Assembly: GCA_947498705.1 (NCBI GenBank)
Contig: CANMLW010000001.1
Span: forward strand, 1,054,001 to 1,118,000
DNA length: 64,000 nucleotides
Reading direction: 5' to 3'
Source of the DNA: an uncultured Aquimarina sp.
Lineage (GTDB): Bacteria; Bacteroidota; Bacteroidia; Flavobacteriales; Flavobacteriaceae
The position numbers and the translations under genes were made by a program. Positions 19,561 through 28,533 of the stretch are shown in pieces; the stretch's first letter is position 1, and each line of letters starts with the position of its first letter. Under the pieces are notes generated by a model, which worked only from the letters and a program-made list of their open reading frames with translations, had not been told where the DNA came from and did no database searches.

Positions 19561-20643
19561 TTATCCTCTAGCCACCTTTTTTTGGTGATTAATTGATTCT
19601 TGGTGTATCGCTTTATAGATACGAAGGATAAACTCTTCGCTTAATCCATTATCTTGACCTTCCAAAATCATTCTTCCTAATATTTCGTTCCATCTTTTTG
19701 ACTGTAGAATAGCAACATTCTGTTTTGCTTTTACTTGTCCTATCTCATCAGAAATCTTCATTCTCTTTGACAATATTTCTAACAATTGATTATCTGCTAT
19801 ATCTATTTTTGCACGCAATTCACTTAGTGCTTTTTGGTACGCTTCATCTTCTCCAATTTCTTTACGAATCCTTAAATCTTTCATATATTGAATCAATGTT
19901 TCTGGTGTTATTTGCTGTTTTGCATCACTCCAAGCATTATCTGGATCGTAATGTGCCTCTACAATTAAACCATCAAAATTAAGATCTAATGCTGTTTGTG
20001 ACAGGTCAAAAATCAAATCTCTTCTTCCTGCAATATGCGAAGGATCCAAAATCAATGGTAAATCTGGAAAACGATTTTGCAAATCGATAGGAATTTGCCA
20101 TTCTGGGATGTTACGATATTTAGTTTTCTCATAAGTAGAAAACCCTCTATGAATAACTCCCAGGTTTTTGACATCTGCAGTATAAAAACGCTCTACAGCT
20201 CCTAACCATAATGATAAATCCGGATTGATTGGATTTTTTATTAATACCGGGTTGTCTATTCCTTTACAGGCATCGGCAATATCTTGTACAATAAAAGGAG
20301 ACACCGTACTTCTTGCCCCGATCCATAAGATATCCACTCCATGTTCTAAAGCCAATTCTACATGATGTGGGCTAGCTACTTCTGTAGCTATTTTCATTCC
20401 GGTTTCTTCTTTGGCTCTTTGTAACCATTTTAAACCTAAAGCTCCTACTCCTTCAAAGTTTCCGGGTCTCGTTCTTGGTTTCCATATTCCTGCACGTAAC
20501 ACTGTTGCGTCAGAATCTTTTAGTTCGTGTGCTATTCTAACCACTTGATCTTCGGTTTCTGCACTACACGGCCCTCCAATTACTAATGGATGATCTAAGT
20601 TGTAATCATTAAGCCAGTTTCTAAGTTCTTTTTTATTTTCCAT
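19561..20643 (-). CDS. Bifunctional DAHP synthase / chorismate mutase
   Basis: 360 residues. Residues 1 to about 260 are a type I beta DAHP synthase (3-deoxy-7-phosphoheptulonate synthase), with GGPCSAETE, RAGIWKPRTRPG, WIGARSTVSPF, LILDPSHIAGRRD and GLIVEAHYDPDNAWSDA. Residues about 270-355 are an AroQ-type chorismate mutase (LRAKIDIADNQLLEILSKRMKISDEIGQVKAKQNV). One chain thus carries the entry step of the shikimate pathway and the branch step to prephenate. The fused mutase domain may also act as an allosteric sensor, as known for this fusion type. It is the last gene of the Phe/Tyr operon, 62 bases after tyrA. Confidence 0.94.
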   Translation of the reverse strand: MENKKELRNWLNDYNLDHPLVIGGPCSAETEDQVVRIAHELKDSDATVLRAGIWKPRTRPGNFEGVGALGLKWLQRAKEETGMKIATEVASPHHVELALEHGVDILWIGARSTVSPFIVQDIADACKGIDNPVLIKNPINPDLSLWLGAVERFYTADVKNLGVIHRGFSTYEKTKYRNIPEWQIPIDLQNRFPDLPLILDPSHIAGRRDLIFDLSQTALDLNFDGLIVEAHYDPDNAWSDAKQQITPETLIQYMKDLRIRKEIGEDEAYQKALSELRAKIDIADNQLLEILSKRMKISDEIGQVKAKQNVAILQSKRWNEILGRMILEGQDNGLSEEFILRIYKAIHQESINHQKKVARG

Positions 20644-20705
20644 TTTTGCTGCTATTCTTTATGTTGATTTATTCTTCTTTTTTACTAATTAGTATGATTT
20701 AAATT

Positions 20706-21554
20706 TTAGACGATTCCGTTAAGAATGGATCTGATATGATTGGTATCTTCCATCTCTTTGTAAACCGATGAAAAATCATCTTTTTCTATAAGTTCTCTAA
20801 ATTGTTTAAGGTTTGTAATATACTCATCCAATGTTTCGATTACATTTTCTTTATTTTGTTTAAAAATAGGTGTCCACATTGCAGGAGAACTTTTTGCTAA
20901 TCGAACGGTTGAAGCAAAACCACTGCCTGCCATATCAAAAATATCTCTTTCATTTTTCTCTTTTTCTATCACCGTTTTTCCTAACATAAAAGAACTGATA
21001 TGTGATAGGTGTGAAACATAGGCTATGTGCTTATCATGAGACGCCGGGTCCATATATCTAATCCGCATGCCGAGTCTAGAAAAAATTTCCATTCCTTTTT
21101 CCTGTAGTTTAAAGGCTGTTTTTTCTACTTCGCAGATAATATTGGTTTTCTTTCTATACAAATTTGCTATTGCAGCTTTGGGGCCAGAAAATTCGGTACC
21201 TGCTATAGGATGTGCTGCCAAATAGTTTCTTCGTCTTTTGTGATCAGAAATACTTTTACACAACTTCTCTTTGGTAGAGCCTACATCAAAAACCAGGCAA
21301 TTATCATTTATTTTATCTAATACATCAGGCAACACTTTTACGGTAGCATCTACGGGAATTGCAACGATTACAACATCTGCTTTTTCAAGCTCATTTATTT
21401 CTGACTTAAAATCAATTAATTCCAGAGCAAGGGCAGTATCCAGGTTTTCTTGACTGGCATCTACTCCATATAGTACAGCTTCGTTAAAAGCAGCTTTGAT
21501 ATCTATCGCAAAAGAGCCTCCTATAAGTCCTAAGCCTATAACAAATACGTTCAT
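20706..21554 (-). CDS. tyrA: Prephenate dehydrogenase
   Basis: Oxidatively decarboxylates prephenate to 4-hydroxyphenylpyruvate, the precursor of tyrosine. 282 residues. The Rossmann motif GLGLIGGSFA is at the N-terminus, and the catalytic AAHPIAGTEFSGP segment holds the key His. The helical C-terminal domain includes DKHIAYVSHLSHISSF. No ACT domain is fused. It abuts the aminotransferase gene directly (21554/21555), so translation is coupled. Confidence 0.93.
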   Translation of the reverse strand: MNVFVIGLGLIGGSFAIDIKAAFNEAVLYGVDASQENLDTALALELIDFKSEINELEKADVVIVAIPVDATVKVLPDVLDKINDNCLVFDVGSTKEKLCKSISDHKRRRNYLAAHPIAGTEFSGPKAAIANLYRKKTNIICEVEKTAFKLQEKGMEIFSRLGMRIRYMDPASHDKHIAYVSHLSHISSFMLGKTVIEKEKNERDIFDMAGSGFASTVRLAKSSPAMWTPIFKQNKENVIETLDEYITNLKQFRELIEKDDFSSVYKEMEDTNHIRSILNGIV

Positions 21555-22748
21555 TTAATTATTATTTTTACTAGCTGCAACCGTATTATCTAATTGCATT
21601 TCTCGATTCTTTAATCTTTTTATGGCTTCTTTTATATTATCTATTGTCACACATAACGAAAACCTTATATAACCTTTACCATTTGAGCCAAAAACAGTAC
21701 CTGGCGCTATAAATATGTCATTTTGATATAGTATCGAATCAATAAACGCTACTTCATCAACCCCTTCTGGAAGTTTTGCCCAAACAAACATTCCTTTTGC
21801 AGTGGTTTCATAACTACAGCCTAAAAGTGATGCTAACTCCCAAATTAACGTTCTCCTTTCTTTATAAATTGCATTCATCTTTTGGTACCAATCATTAGAG
21901 ATTTGCAATGCCGTGATAGCACCTTTCTGAATCCCCTGAAACATACCACTATCCATATTACTCTTTACTTTAAGGATTGCATCTATCGTTGCTGCTTTAC
22001 CACATACCATACCAACACGCCACCCTGCCATATTAAAAGTCTTACTTAACGAATTAAGCTCTAACGCCACTTCTTTAGCACCTTCGACCGATAAGATACT
22101 AGATGGATTTTCATTTAAAATAAAACTATATGGGTTATCTTGCACCAATAGAATATCATGTTTTCTTGCAAAATCGACTAATTTTCTATAAAGCTCAATA
22201 CTTCCTGAAGCCCCTGTTGGCATGTTTGGGTAATTAACCCACATAATTTTCACTTTACTCAAATCTCTTTTTGAAAGATCATGAAAATCAGGCTCCCAAT
22301 GGTTATTTGGATCTAAATCATAAAATACCGGGGTTGCTCCCACCAGTTTGGTAACCGACGTATATGTTGGATACCCTGGATTAGGAATCAAAACCTCATC
22401 TCCCTCATTTAAATACGCCAAAGAAATGTGCATAATACCTTCTTTGGATCCCATAAGTGGTAAAATTTCATTTTTAGCATTTAGGGAAACCTGATAATTT
22501 TTATGATAAAAATCCGAAATTGCTTCTCGCAATTCTGGTAATCCCTGATAACTCTGATATTTATGGGCACCATCAACAAGTACTGCTTCCTGAATAGCAT
22601 TAATTACTTCTTTTGGAGGATCTAAATCAGGACTCCCAATCGCCATATTAATTACTGGCTTACCAGAAGCTATAAGTTCTCTAACCTCTCTAAGTTTTTT
22701 AGAAAAATAATATTCTTCTACTGTCTCTAATCTTTTTGCGGTCTGCAT
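21555..22748 (-). CDS. Class I/II PLP aminotransferase, likely aromatic
   Basis: 397-residue fold-type I aminotransferase. The PLP lysine is in SLSKTFNMAGWRVGM; NYPNMPTGA and VQDNPYSF are the cofactor-contact motifs, and YIRFSLC near the C-terminus contains the substrate-carboxylate Arg. Position between pheA and tyrA suggests it transaminates phenylpyruvate and 4-hydroxyphenylpyruvate. The substrate is inferred from that context, since the family also covers aspartate and alanine enzymes. Confidence 0.9.
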   Translation of the reverse strand: MQTAKRLETVEEYYFSKKLREVRELIASGKPVINMAIGSPDLDPPKEVINAIQEAVLVDGAHKYQSYQGLPELREAISDFYHKNYQVSLNAKNEILPLMGSKEGIMHISLAYLNEGDEVLIPNPGYPTYTSVTKLVGATPVFYDLDPNNHWEPDFHDLSKRDLSKVKIMWVNYPNMPTGASGSIELYRKLVDFARKHDILLVQDNPYSFILNENPSSILSVEGAKEVALELNSLSKTFNMAGWRVGMVCGKAATIDAILKVKSNMDSGMFQGIQKGAITALQISNDWYQKMNAIYKERRTLIWELASLLGCSYETTAKGMFVWAKLPEGVDEVAFIDSILYQNDIFIAPGTVFGSNGKGYIRFSLCVTIDNIKEAIKRLKNREMQLDNTVAASKNNN

Positions 22749-22750
22749 GC

Positions 22751-23599
22751 TTATCCGTTTTGATTTTTATACTCGCCTAGAACCTTTAATTCGAGTGCCA
22801 TGATTCGTAGTATTGACATTGCCTTTTCGTAATCAGCATAGTCAGCAAATGTAACATCCACAAAAAATGAATATTTCCAAGGTTTTTCTATGACCGGCAA
22901 CGATTGTATTTTGGTTAAGTTTAAATTACAATCACTCATTACATTAAGCACGGTTGCTAAGCTTCCTCTCTTATGATCGGTCAGAAACTTTAACGATGCT
23001 TTATTAACTTCTTCCTTTTTAATTCCTGAATCCTTTTTAGTATTTAGAACAAAAAAGCGAGTACTGTTTGATTTGATGGTCTGTATTCTTTTTGCTAAAA
23101 TATTTAAGCTATAAATAGCTGCTGCGGTCTCACTACCAACAGCTGCAATTCCTTTTAATTGTTGTTCTGATATTCGTCTCGCCACCTCTGCAGTATCTGC
23201 ATCTTCTACCAATTTGATATGTGGGTTTTCTCTAAAAAACTCTTTACATTGTAATAGTGCCATTGGATGAGAATACACCTCTTTAATATCTGAAATATCT
23301 TGTCCTTCGAGCGCCATTAAACAATGGTGTATTGGTTGAAAATATTCACCTGTAATCGTAAGATTATGCTCATCGATATACGCATAATTAGGTATAATAG
23401 AACCTGCAATAGAATTTTCTATTGCCATTACCGCATCTGTACTTTCTTCATTCTCGAGGCTTTTAACCAAGTCCTGAAAAGACATACATTCGTCTATATC
23501 TATATCTTCTCCAAAATATGCTAATGCAACGCCGTGGTGATACGATCCTTTTACTCCTTGAATAGCTACTTTTAATTTAACTTGCTCTTTAGTACTCAT
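22751..23599 (-). CDS. pheA: Prephenate dehydratase with ACT domain
   Basis: Converts prephenate to phenylpyruvate. About 282 residues if started at MSTKEQVKLKVAIQG (23599); an in-frame ATG at 23632 would add 11 residues and is also possible. The catalytic domain has VAIQGVKGSYHH, DAVMAIENSIAGSI and NSTRFFVL (the TRF motif). The ACT domain from about residue 195 has KRGSLATVLNVMSDCNLNLTKIQSLP, ending in the ESRP-like Phe-binding region (QSLPVIEKPWKYSFFVD), so feedback inhibition by Phe is expected. First gene of the operon, behind an attenuator with a Phe-rich leader peptide (23729-23860). Confidence 0.94.
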   Translation of the reverse strand: MSTKEQVKLKVAIQGVKGSYHHGVALAYFGEDIDIDECMSFQDLVKSLENEESTDAVMAIENSIAGSIIPNYAYIDEHNLTITGEYFQPIHHCLMALEGQDISDIKEVYSHPMALLQCKEFFRENPHIKLVEDADTAEVARRISEQQLKGIAAVGSETAAAIYSLNILAKRIQTIKSNSTRFFVLNTKKDSGIKKEEVNKASLKFLTDHKRGSLATVLNVMSDCNLNLTKIQSLPVIEKPWKYSFFVDVTFADYADYEKAMSILRIMALELKVLGEYKNQNG

Positions 23600-23728
23600 T
23601 TTAGAATCTAAGATGTAATTATTTATGCCCATATTACTTTATAAAAAAGAGTTTACTTTATCTTTTGTAATTATTTGGATTTCAAATTTAATTTACTTTT
23701 CATAAGTGTTTTTTTTTCACATTACTCC

Positions 23729-23757
23729 AAAAAAAAATCTCGATTTTCATCGAGATT
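23729..23757 (-). terminator. Attenuator terminator in the pheA leader
   Basis: On the minus strand AATCTCGAT, a GAAA tetraloop, ATCGAGATT and a run of seven further T form a textbook intrinsic terminator. It lies between the leader-peptide gene and pheA, so it can only act as a premature terminator. Its 5' arm (ATCTCGAT, 23749-23756) can alternatively pair with ATCGGGAT at 23793-23800, inside the last codons of the leader peptide: 8 bp with one G-U. That gives the antiterminator needed for ribosome-mediated attenuation. Confidence 0.85.
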
Positions 23758-23782
23758 CTACTTTATAAATTTACTTATTTAT

Positions 23783-23860
23783 TTACATAGCGATCCCGAT
23801 CTTGCTTTTAAAATAAAAGAAGAAAAAATAAAATCGGTTGAATGTAAACAAATTGTTCAT
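23783..23860 (-). CDS. Phe/Tyr-rich leader peptide of the pheA operon (25 residues)
   Basis: A 26-codon ORF (ATG at 23860, TAA at 23783-23785) encoding 25 residues: 8 are Phe (positions 5, 7, 10, 12-15, 17) and 2 are Tyr (11, 16), with the run FYFFFFYF in the centre. It starts about 25 bases after a promoter -7 element and ends 26 bases before an intrinsic terminator. A ribosome stalled for lack of Phe-tRNA would sit on codons 5-17. That leaves the ATCGGGAT segment of codons 21-23 free to form the antiterminator. A ribosome reaching the stop would cover it and allow termination. This is the standard attenuation logic; its use here is inferred from the sequence. Confidence 0.85.
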   Translation of the reverse strand: MNNLFTFNRFYFFFFYFKSKIGIAM

Positions 23861-23883
23861 TGTTGTTTCACTTATTTATGCAG

Positions 23884-23913
23884 CTAAAGTAATTAAAAGT
23901 ATTACTATACAAA
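23884..23913 (-). promoter_or_regulatory. Promoter of the Phe/Tyr operon leader
   Basis: On the minus strand TTTG (23910-23913), an 18-bp spacer and TACTTTAG (23884-23891) match the Bacteroidetes promoter TTTG-N18/19-TAnnTTTG with one mismatch in the -7 box. The predicted start of transcription near 23877 leaves a very short 5' UTR before the leader-peptide ATG. Confidence 0.6.
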
Positions 23914-23937
23914 ATATTTTTTGTTTTTTTTCATTGC

Positions 23938-23981
23938 AAAAAAGGCATTATCATCAATTTCTTAATGATAATGCCTTTTTT
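23938..23981 (-). terminator. Intrinsic terminator after kbl
   Basis: A 17-bp perfect stem (six A, GGCATTATCAT / complement) with a 10-nt loop, followed by T residues on the minus strand. It lies 75 bases past the kbl stop and separates the threonine-catabolism genes from the Phe/Tyr operon promoter. Confidence 0.88.
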
Positions 23982-24055
23982 TACAAATATTTCAAATAAA
24001 ACAAACTGTTTTTTAAGAATTATTTATGCTTTTCGATTTTTATAGATCAATATAT

Positions 24056-25243
24056 TTATATCACATTCAATTCTTTACCCACTTTTACGAATGCTTTTAC
24101 AGCCTTTTCTAACTGATGTCGCTTATGAGCTGCCGATAACTGAACTCTTATTCTTGCTTTTCCTTTTGGTACCACTGGATAAAAGAATCCAATAACATAG
24201 ATACCTTCTTCTAACAGTTTTGCTGCAAATTCTTGTGCTAGTTTTGCTTCATACAGCATCACTGGCACAATGGGATGTTCTCCTTTTACGATATCAAATC
24301 CAGCAGCAGTCATTTCGGACCTAAAATATTTAGTATTTTCTTCTAGGGTATCCCTCAATGAGGTAGAAGCGCTTAACAAGTCTAATACTTTAATAGATGC
24401 GCCTACTATCGATGGAGCAACCGTATTCGAAAACAAATAAGGTCTCGATTTTTGTCGTAACATTTCTACTATTTCCTTTCTTGCCGCAGTAAAACCTCCA
24501 GAAGCGCCTCCTAATGCTTTACCATAGGTACCGGTAATAATATCAATTCGTCCCATCACATTTCTATACTCATGTGTACCTCGACCTGTTTTTCCTAAAA
24601 ACCCTGTAGAATGACATTCATCAATCATGACCATTGCTTGATATTTATCTGCCAAATCGCAAATTTTATCCAATTGTGCAATGGTTCCATCCATAGAAAA
24701 AGAACCATCGGTTACGATTAATTTTCTTCGTGTTCCTTCTGCAGCTATCAATTGTTTTTCCAGATCGATCATATTATTATGCTCATATCTAAAACGCTTT
24801 GCTTTACACAATCTCACTCCATCAATAATAGAAGCATGATTTAGTGCATCTGAGATAATAGCATCTTCTGGCCCTAAAATGGGTTCAAATACCCCACCGT
24901 TTGCATCGAATGCTGCTGCATATAAAATACAATCTTCCATCCCTAAAAACGCTGCTGTTTTTTTCTCCAGTTCTTTATGGATATCCTGGGTTCCACAAAT
25001 AAACCTTACAGACGACAATCCGTATCCATGAGAATCGATTGCTTTTTTACCAGCCTCAATCACTTCTGGATGCGAGGATAATCCCAAATAATTATTGGCA
25101 CAAAAATTTAAAACATCTGTTGTTTCTGTTGTATCTATATTAGCTCCCTGAGGAGTTGTAATTATTCTTTCTGATTTATACAGGCCCAATGAAACGATTT
25201 CGTCTAATTCTTTCTGTAGATCGTTTTTAATATTTCCAAACAT
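24056..25243 (-). CDS. kbl: Glycine C-acetyltransferase (2-amino-3-ketobutyrate CoA ligase)
   Basis: Cleaves 2-amino-3-oxobutyrate with CoA to glycine and acetyl-CoA. 395 residues, typical length. The PLP lysine is in [15 protein letters not shown]; other family marks are [32 protein letters not shown] and [13 protein letters not shown]. It lies 46 bases downstream of the L-threonine dehydrogenase-like gene, so the pair forms a two-step threonine-to-glycine route. Confidence 0.94.
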   Translation of the reverse strand: MFGNIKNDLQKELDEIVSLGLYKSERIITTPQGANIDTTETTDVLNFCANNYLGLSSHPEVIEAGKKAIDSHGYGLSSVRFICGTQDIHKELEKKTAAFLGMEDCILYAAAFDANGGVFEPILGPEDAIISDALNHASIIDGVRLCKAKRFRYEHNNMIDLEKQLIAAEGTRRKLIVTDGSFSMDGTIAQLDKICDLADKYQAMVMIDECHSTGFLGKTGRGTHEYRNVMGRIDIITGTYGKALGGASGGFTAARKEIVEMLRQKSRPYLFSNTVAPSIVGASIKVLDLLSASTSLRDTLEENTKYFRSEMTAAGFDIVKGEHPIVPVMLYEAKLAQEFAAKLLEEGIYVIGFFYPVVPKGKARIRVQLSAAHKRHQLEKAVKAFVKVGKELNVI

Positions 25244-25289
25244 GATATGGTGAATTTATTATTCTTTTTTTAATAAAAGAGCACAACCC

Positions 25290-26270
25290 CTAAAGCATTA
25301 ATGCATTTGGATTCTTTATCTCTTTCTTATATTTTTCTTTAAGTTTTTGAATCATTATTTTGGTGATCGATTGCAAATCAAATTTGGGTTTCCATCCCCA
25401 ATCTTTACATGCATTAGAATCATCAATAGTTTTAGGCCACTTTGAGGCAATATCCTGTCTAAAATCTGGATTATATCGCACTTTAAAATCTGGATATAAT
25501 TTACGAATTTCTTCGACTACTTCGGCAGGAGAAAAACTTGTTCCTGATAAATTATAAGAAGTACGTATAGAAATATCTGTAGCAGGGGCTTCCATTAACT
25601 CTATTGTTGCCCTGATAACATCATCAATAAAAATCATAGGTAAGGTAGTATCCTCTTGTAAAAAACACTCGAATTCCTGATTTTGTACTGCTTTATGAAA
25701 AATATCTACTGCATAATCTGTAGTACCACCGCTAGGTATTGATTGATATCCTATTACACCCGGATATCTAATGGACCTAACATCTAATCCGTATTTCAAA
25801 AAGTAATACTGAGCCCAATTTTCTCCTGCGGCTTTACTTATTCCGTACACCGTAGCGGGGTTTAAATAAGCGTTATTTGGAGTATTAACCAACGAAGCTC
25901 CTTCTCCAAAAACAGCAATAGAACTAGGAAAAAAAACTTTATCCAAATTATTTTTTCTGGAAACCTCTAACACGTTAAACAACGTTTTCATATTAACATC
26001 CCACGTAACTAATGGATCTTTTTCTCCTTTAGCAGAAAGAATTGCAGCCAGATGATATATCTGAGTAATATTATATTTAGCTACCACTTCCTGAACTCGA
26101 TCTATATCGGTTGCATCTATTATTTCAAAAATACCTTCATACCCATCTTGGGCTCTTAAATCTGACGCAATCACGTGTCGAACACCATATTTACCTTTTA
26201 AGGCTTCTGTCAAAACTGATCCCAACTGACCATTTGCTCCGATTACCAAAATGGTTGTAGTTTTTTCCAT
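25290..26270 (-). CDS. SDR-type L-threonine 3-dehydrogenase
   Basis: 326-residue extended short-chain dehydrogenase. It has the NAD-binding GANGQLGSVL at the N-terminus and YGISKAAGENWAQ as the catalytic YxxxK. The segment RSIRYPGVIGYQSIPSGGTTDYA is diagnostic of the epimerase-like threonine dehydrogenases rather than the zinc-dependent type. It oxidises threonine to 2-amino-3-oxobutyrate, the substrate of the adjacent Kbl. Transcribed divergently from an Lrp/AsnC regulator. Confidence 0.9.
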   Translation of the reverse strand: MEKTTTILVIGANGQLGSVLTEALKGKYGVRHVIASDLRAQDGYEGIFEIIDATDIDRVQEVVAKYNITQIYHLAAILSAKGEKDPLVTWDVNMKTLFNVLEVSRKNNLDKVFFPSSIAVFGEGASLVNTPNNAYLNPATVYGISKAAGENWAQYYFLKYGLDVRSIRYPGVIGYQSIPSGGTTDYAVDIFHKAVQNQEFECFLQEDTTLPMIFIDDVIRATIELMEAPATDISIRTSYNLSGTSFSPAEVVEEIRKLYPDFKVRYNPDFRQDIASKWPKTIDDSNACKDWGWKPKFDLQSITKIMIQKLKEKYKKEIKNPNALML

Positions 26271-26440
26271 AACTCTTAATTTAAGAAAGTAACATTTACT
26301 GACAAAATTAACAATTATAGATTTTATATTCTTATTTACTTAAAAATTAAGTAATATTTACTGATTTTATTTTTTATTAAAGATAATTTTACTTTATTCG
26401 TATTTTATAAGCCCTTTTTTTAGTAATTTATATTGTTACC

Positions 26441-26902
26441 ATGGAACAACTTGATCAAACAGACATTATGATACTGAGGATTTTGCAAAAAGATGCAAAG
26501 AAAACGACAAAAGAAATCGCTAAAACCCTCAATCTCACCGCATCACCAATATACGAAAGAATACGAAGGTTAGAAAAGCAAGGATTTATTAAAAAGTACG
26601 TAGCTATTCTGGATAAAAAACTTATTGATCAATCCATTACCAGTATTTGTCAAGTTTCATTACGCTATCATGATGAAGGTTTTATTGAGAAATTTGAGAA
26701 ACAAATTTTAGATCTAAAAGAAGTTCAGGAATGTTATCACATGGCAGGTCAAGTTGATTTTATTTTAAAGATTCATACCAAAAGCTTAGAAGCTTATCAT
26801 GAATTTGTAAAAACGAAATTATCAAAAATAGAAAATACAGGTGTCCTTAACAGTACCTTTGTCTTAAAGGAAATTAAACAATCTTCAGAGTATTTTATAT
26901 AA
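26441..26902 (+). CDS. Lrp/AsnC family transcriptional regulator
   Basis: 153 residues. The N-terminal winged helix-turn-helix reads LDQTDIMILRILQKDAKKTTKEIAKTLNLTASPIYERIRRLEKQGFI. The C-terminal RAM (ACT-like) domain reads VSLRYHDEGFIEKFEKQI to VDFILKIHTKS. Such regulators bind small effectors, mostly amino acids. It is divergent from the tdh-like and kbl genes with 170 bases between starts, making threonine or glycine catabolism its likely target. That link is inferred from position. Confidence 0.92.
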   Translation: MEQLDQTDIMILRILQKDAKKTTKEIAKTLNLTASPIYERIRRLEKQGFIKKYVAILDKKLIDQSITSICQVSLRYHDEGFIEKFEKQILDLKEVQECYHMAGQVDFILKIHTKSLEAYHEFVKTKLSKIENTGVLNSTFVLKEIKQSSEYFI

Positions 26903-26909
26903 GTAAATG

Positions 26910-28229
26910 CTATGGGGTATTAGTTTTATTACCCAAATATTCTTTTAGCCATATCGCAGATTTTTTAAGACTACGGTTTAGTGTTTTTCTATCCAGCCGT
27001 ATGAATCCAAATTTAGGAATATAACCTTCTGCCCATTCAAAATTATCTACCAATGTCCAAATCAAAATCCCTTTTAGATTGACTCCCTTGGCAGTAACCT
27101 CTTTCATGATTTTTATTATTTTTTCATAATATTCTATCCTTTCCTGATCATCGTCATGAGCAGACAATGCCATTCCGCACTCTGATAGCCACAAAGGTTT
27201 TTCTGGATCGTATTTTGATAATCTTTCTAAAAAATACTGTGTGCCATCTGGATATGTTTCCCACCCCATAATAGATGGTTTTATATTTCTTCTTTTAGGC
27301 TTGATTTGGATTGCGCCCAAATAAGGAATATACCATGCCGATTTAACAACTTCTCTGGTATAGGTCTGAATTCCCCAAAAATCAAAATCAGTTTTCATTG
27401 CATCAATGTCTCCTTCTTTATAAAATTTGGATATTCGTTTTAAGATAGGTAAATCAATATCTGGATACCCTAATCCAATATGTGGCTCTATAAATAACCT
27501 ATTCATAAGTGCATCAATTCTTTTTGCAGCCTTATGATCCGCTTTTATATTTCTATAGGGCTCTATTTTGGTACAGCTTATAGCGGTACCAACTCGAAGT
27601 TCTTTATGCTCTTTAAGGATTTTAAACCCCTTGGCTTGTGCTAATAACATATGATGCGTACTCGATACAAAATTTGTAACTCCACGTTTACCTGGGGCAT
27701 GGACTCCTAAAAAATAACCTCCTCCTATACAAACAATACCCTCATTAATCAAAATCCAATTGGTAACCCGATCAGAAAAATTATCTCTTAATATCTTTAC
27801 ATAATAGGCATACCAATCAATCACCTCTCTATTAGTCCAACCTCCTCTATCTTCTAATTTTTGAGGTAAATCCCAGTGATATGTAGTAATCCAGGGTTCT
27901 ATACCTACATGAATACAATAATTGATCACTTTATTGTAAAAATCGATTCCTTTTTGATTAATGGTACCTGTTCCATTAGGTAAGATTCTTGGCCAGGAAA
28001 TAGAAAACCGAAATATCGTTAACCCAAGACTAACTGCAAGATCGATGTCTTCTTGAAATCTATTATAAAAGTCTATTGCAATTTTGGCATCAGAACGATC
28101 TTTTATTTTTGTTTTTTTTTGAGTAAAAGCATCCCAAATAGAAAGACCTTTACCATCTTTATCATATGCTCCCTCTGTTTGGGCCGCTGCAATTGTCACC
28201 CCCCATTTCAGGTCCTTAAAATGATTCAT
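26910..28229 (-). CDS. Glycoside hydrolase family 1 protein with altered catalytic motifs
   Basis: 439 residues, normal for GH1 beta-glucosidases, cytoplasmic (no signal peptide). Fold markers are present: KWGVTIAAAQTEGAYDKDGKG, FRFSISWPRILP, TTYHWDLPQKLEDRGGW and a closing TLVDNFEWAEGYIPKFG. Both catalytic Glu residues are kept: Glu163 in ILINEGI and Glu350 in LWLSECGMAL. Their motifs differ from the family norm, with NEG for NEP and SECG for TENG. Activity is plausible but substrate and rate may differ. It converges with the Lrp gene, 7 bases apart, with no terminator between them. Confidence 0.88.
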   Translation of the reverse strand: MNHFKDLKWGVTIAAAQTEGAYDKDGKGLSIWDAFTQKKTKIKDRSDAKIAIDFYNRFQEDIDLAVSLGLTIFRFSISWPRILPNGTGTINQKGIDFYNKVINYCIHVGIEPWITTYHWDLPQKLEDRGGWTNREVIDWYAYYVKILRDNFSDRVTNWILINEGIVCIGGGYFLGVHAPGKRGVTNFVSSTHHMLLAQAKGFKILKEHKELRVGTAISCTKIEPYRNIKADHKAAKRIDALMNRLFIEPHIGLGYPDIDLPILKRISKFYKEGDIDAMKTDFDFWGIQTYTREVVKSAWYIPYLGAIQIKPKRRNIKPSIMGWETYPDGTQYFLERLSKYDPEKPLWLSECGMALSAHDDDQERIEYYEKIIKIMKEVTAKGVNLKGILIWTLVDNFEWAEGYIPKFGFIRLDRKTLNRSLKKSAIWLKEYLGNKTNTP

Positions 28230-28533
28230 TATTTATAAAAAAGACACCCGCTGTTAGTGTTTAAAAAGTCCTTTTTTAAAAAAAGAAGAAGCAATTAAAA
28301 AGGAAAACTGTTGGCACAAACACAGTAACCGATAAAATACCTTGTAACTAACTCGTTTTAAATACTGTAACATACAAATAGTTTCTTCTTATAAAGATAC
28401 AATATCACCTTACAAAATACTTTACTTTAATGTTATGGTAGTGTTACCTTTATTTTTTATGTATTCGCATACAATAAATATTGAAATGTGTACTTTTGAT
28501 TACTGTCATATCACATATATTATTTAATACAAT
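28230..28533. other. Divergent intergenic region with a gldA promoter candidate
   Basis: 304 bases between the starts of the GH1 gene (minus) and gldA (plus). TACTTTTG at 28491-28498 matches the -7 consensus TAnnTTTG on the plus strand, 35 bases before the gldA ATG. A TTTG box at the expected upstream position is not clear. Nothing else was recognised. Confidence 0.45.

Noticed and set aside
23675..23887. 70-codon plus-strand open frame over the pheA leader
   Set aside because: It is the antisense of the attenuator and leader-peptide ORF; its Lys/Phe content follows from those elements. The minus-strand reading explains the region better.
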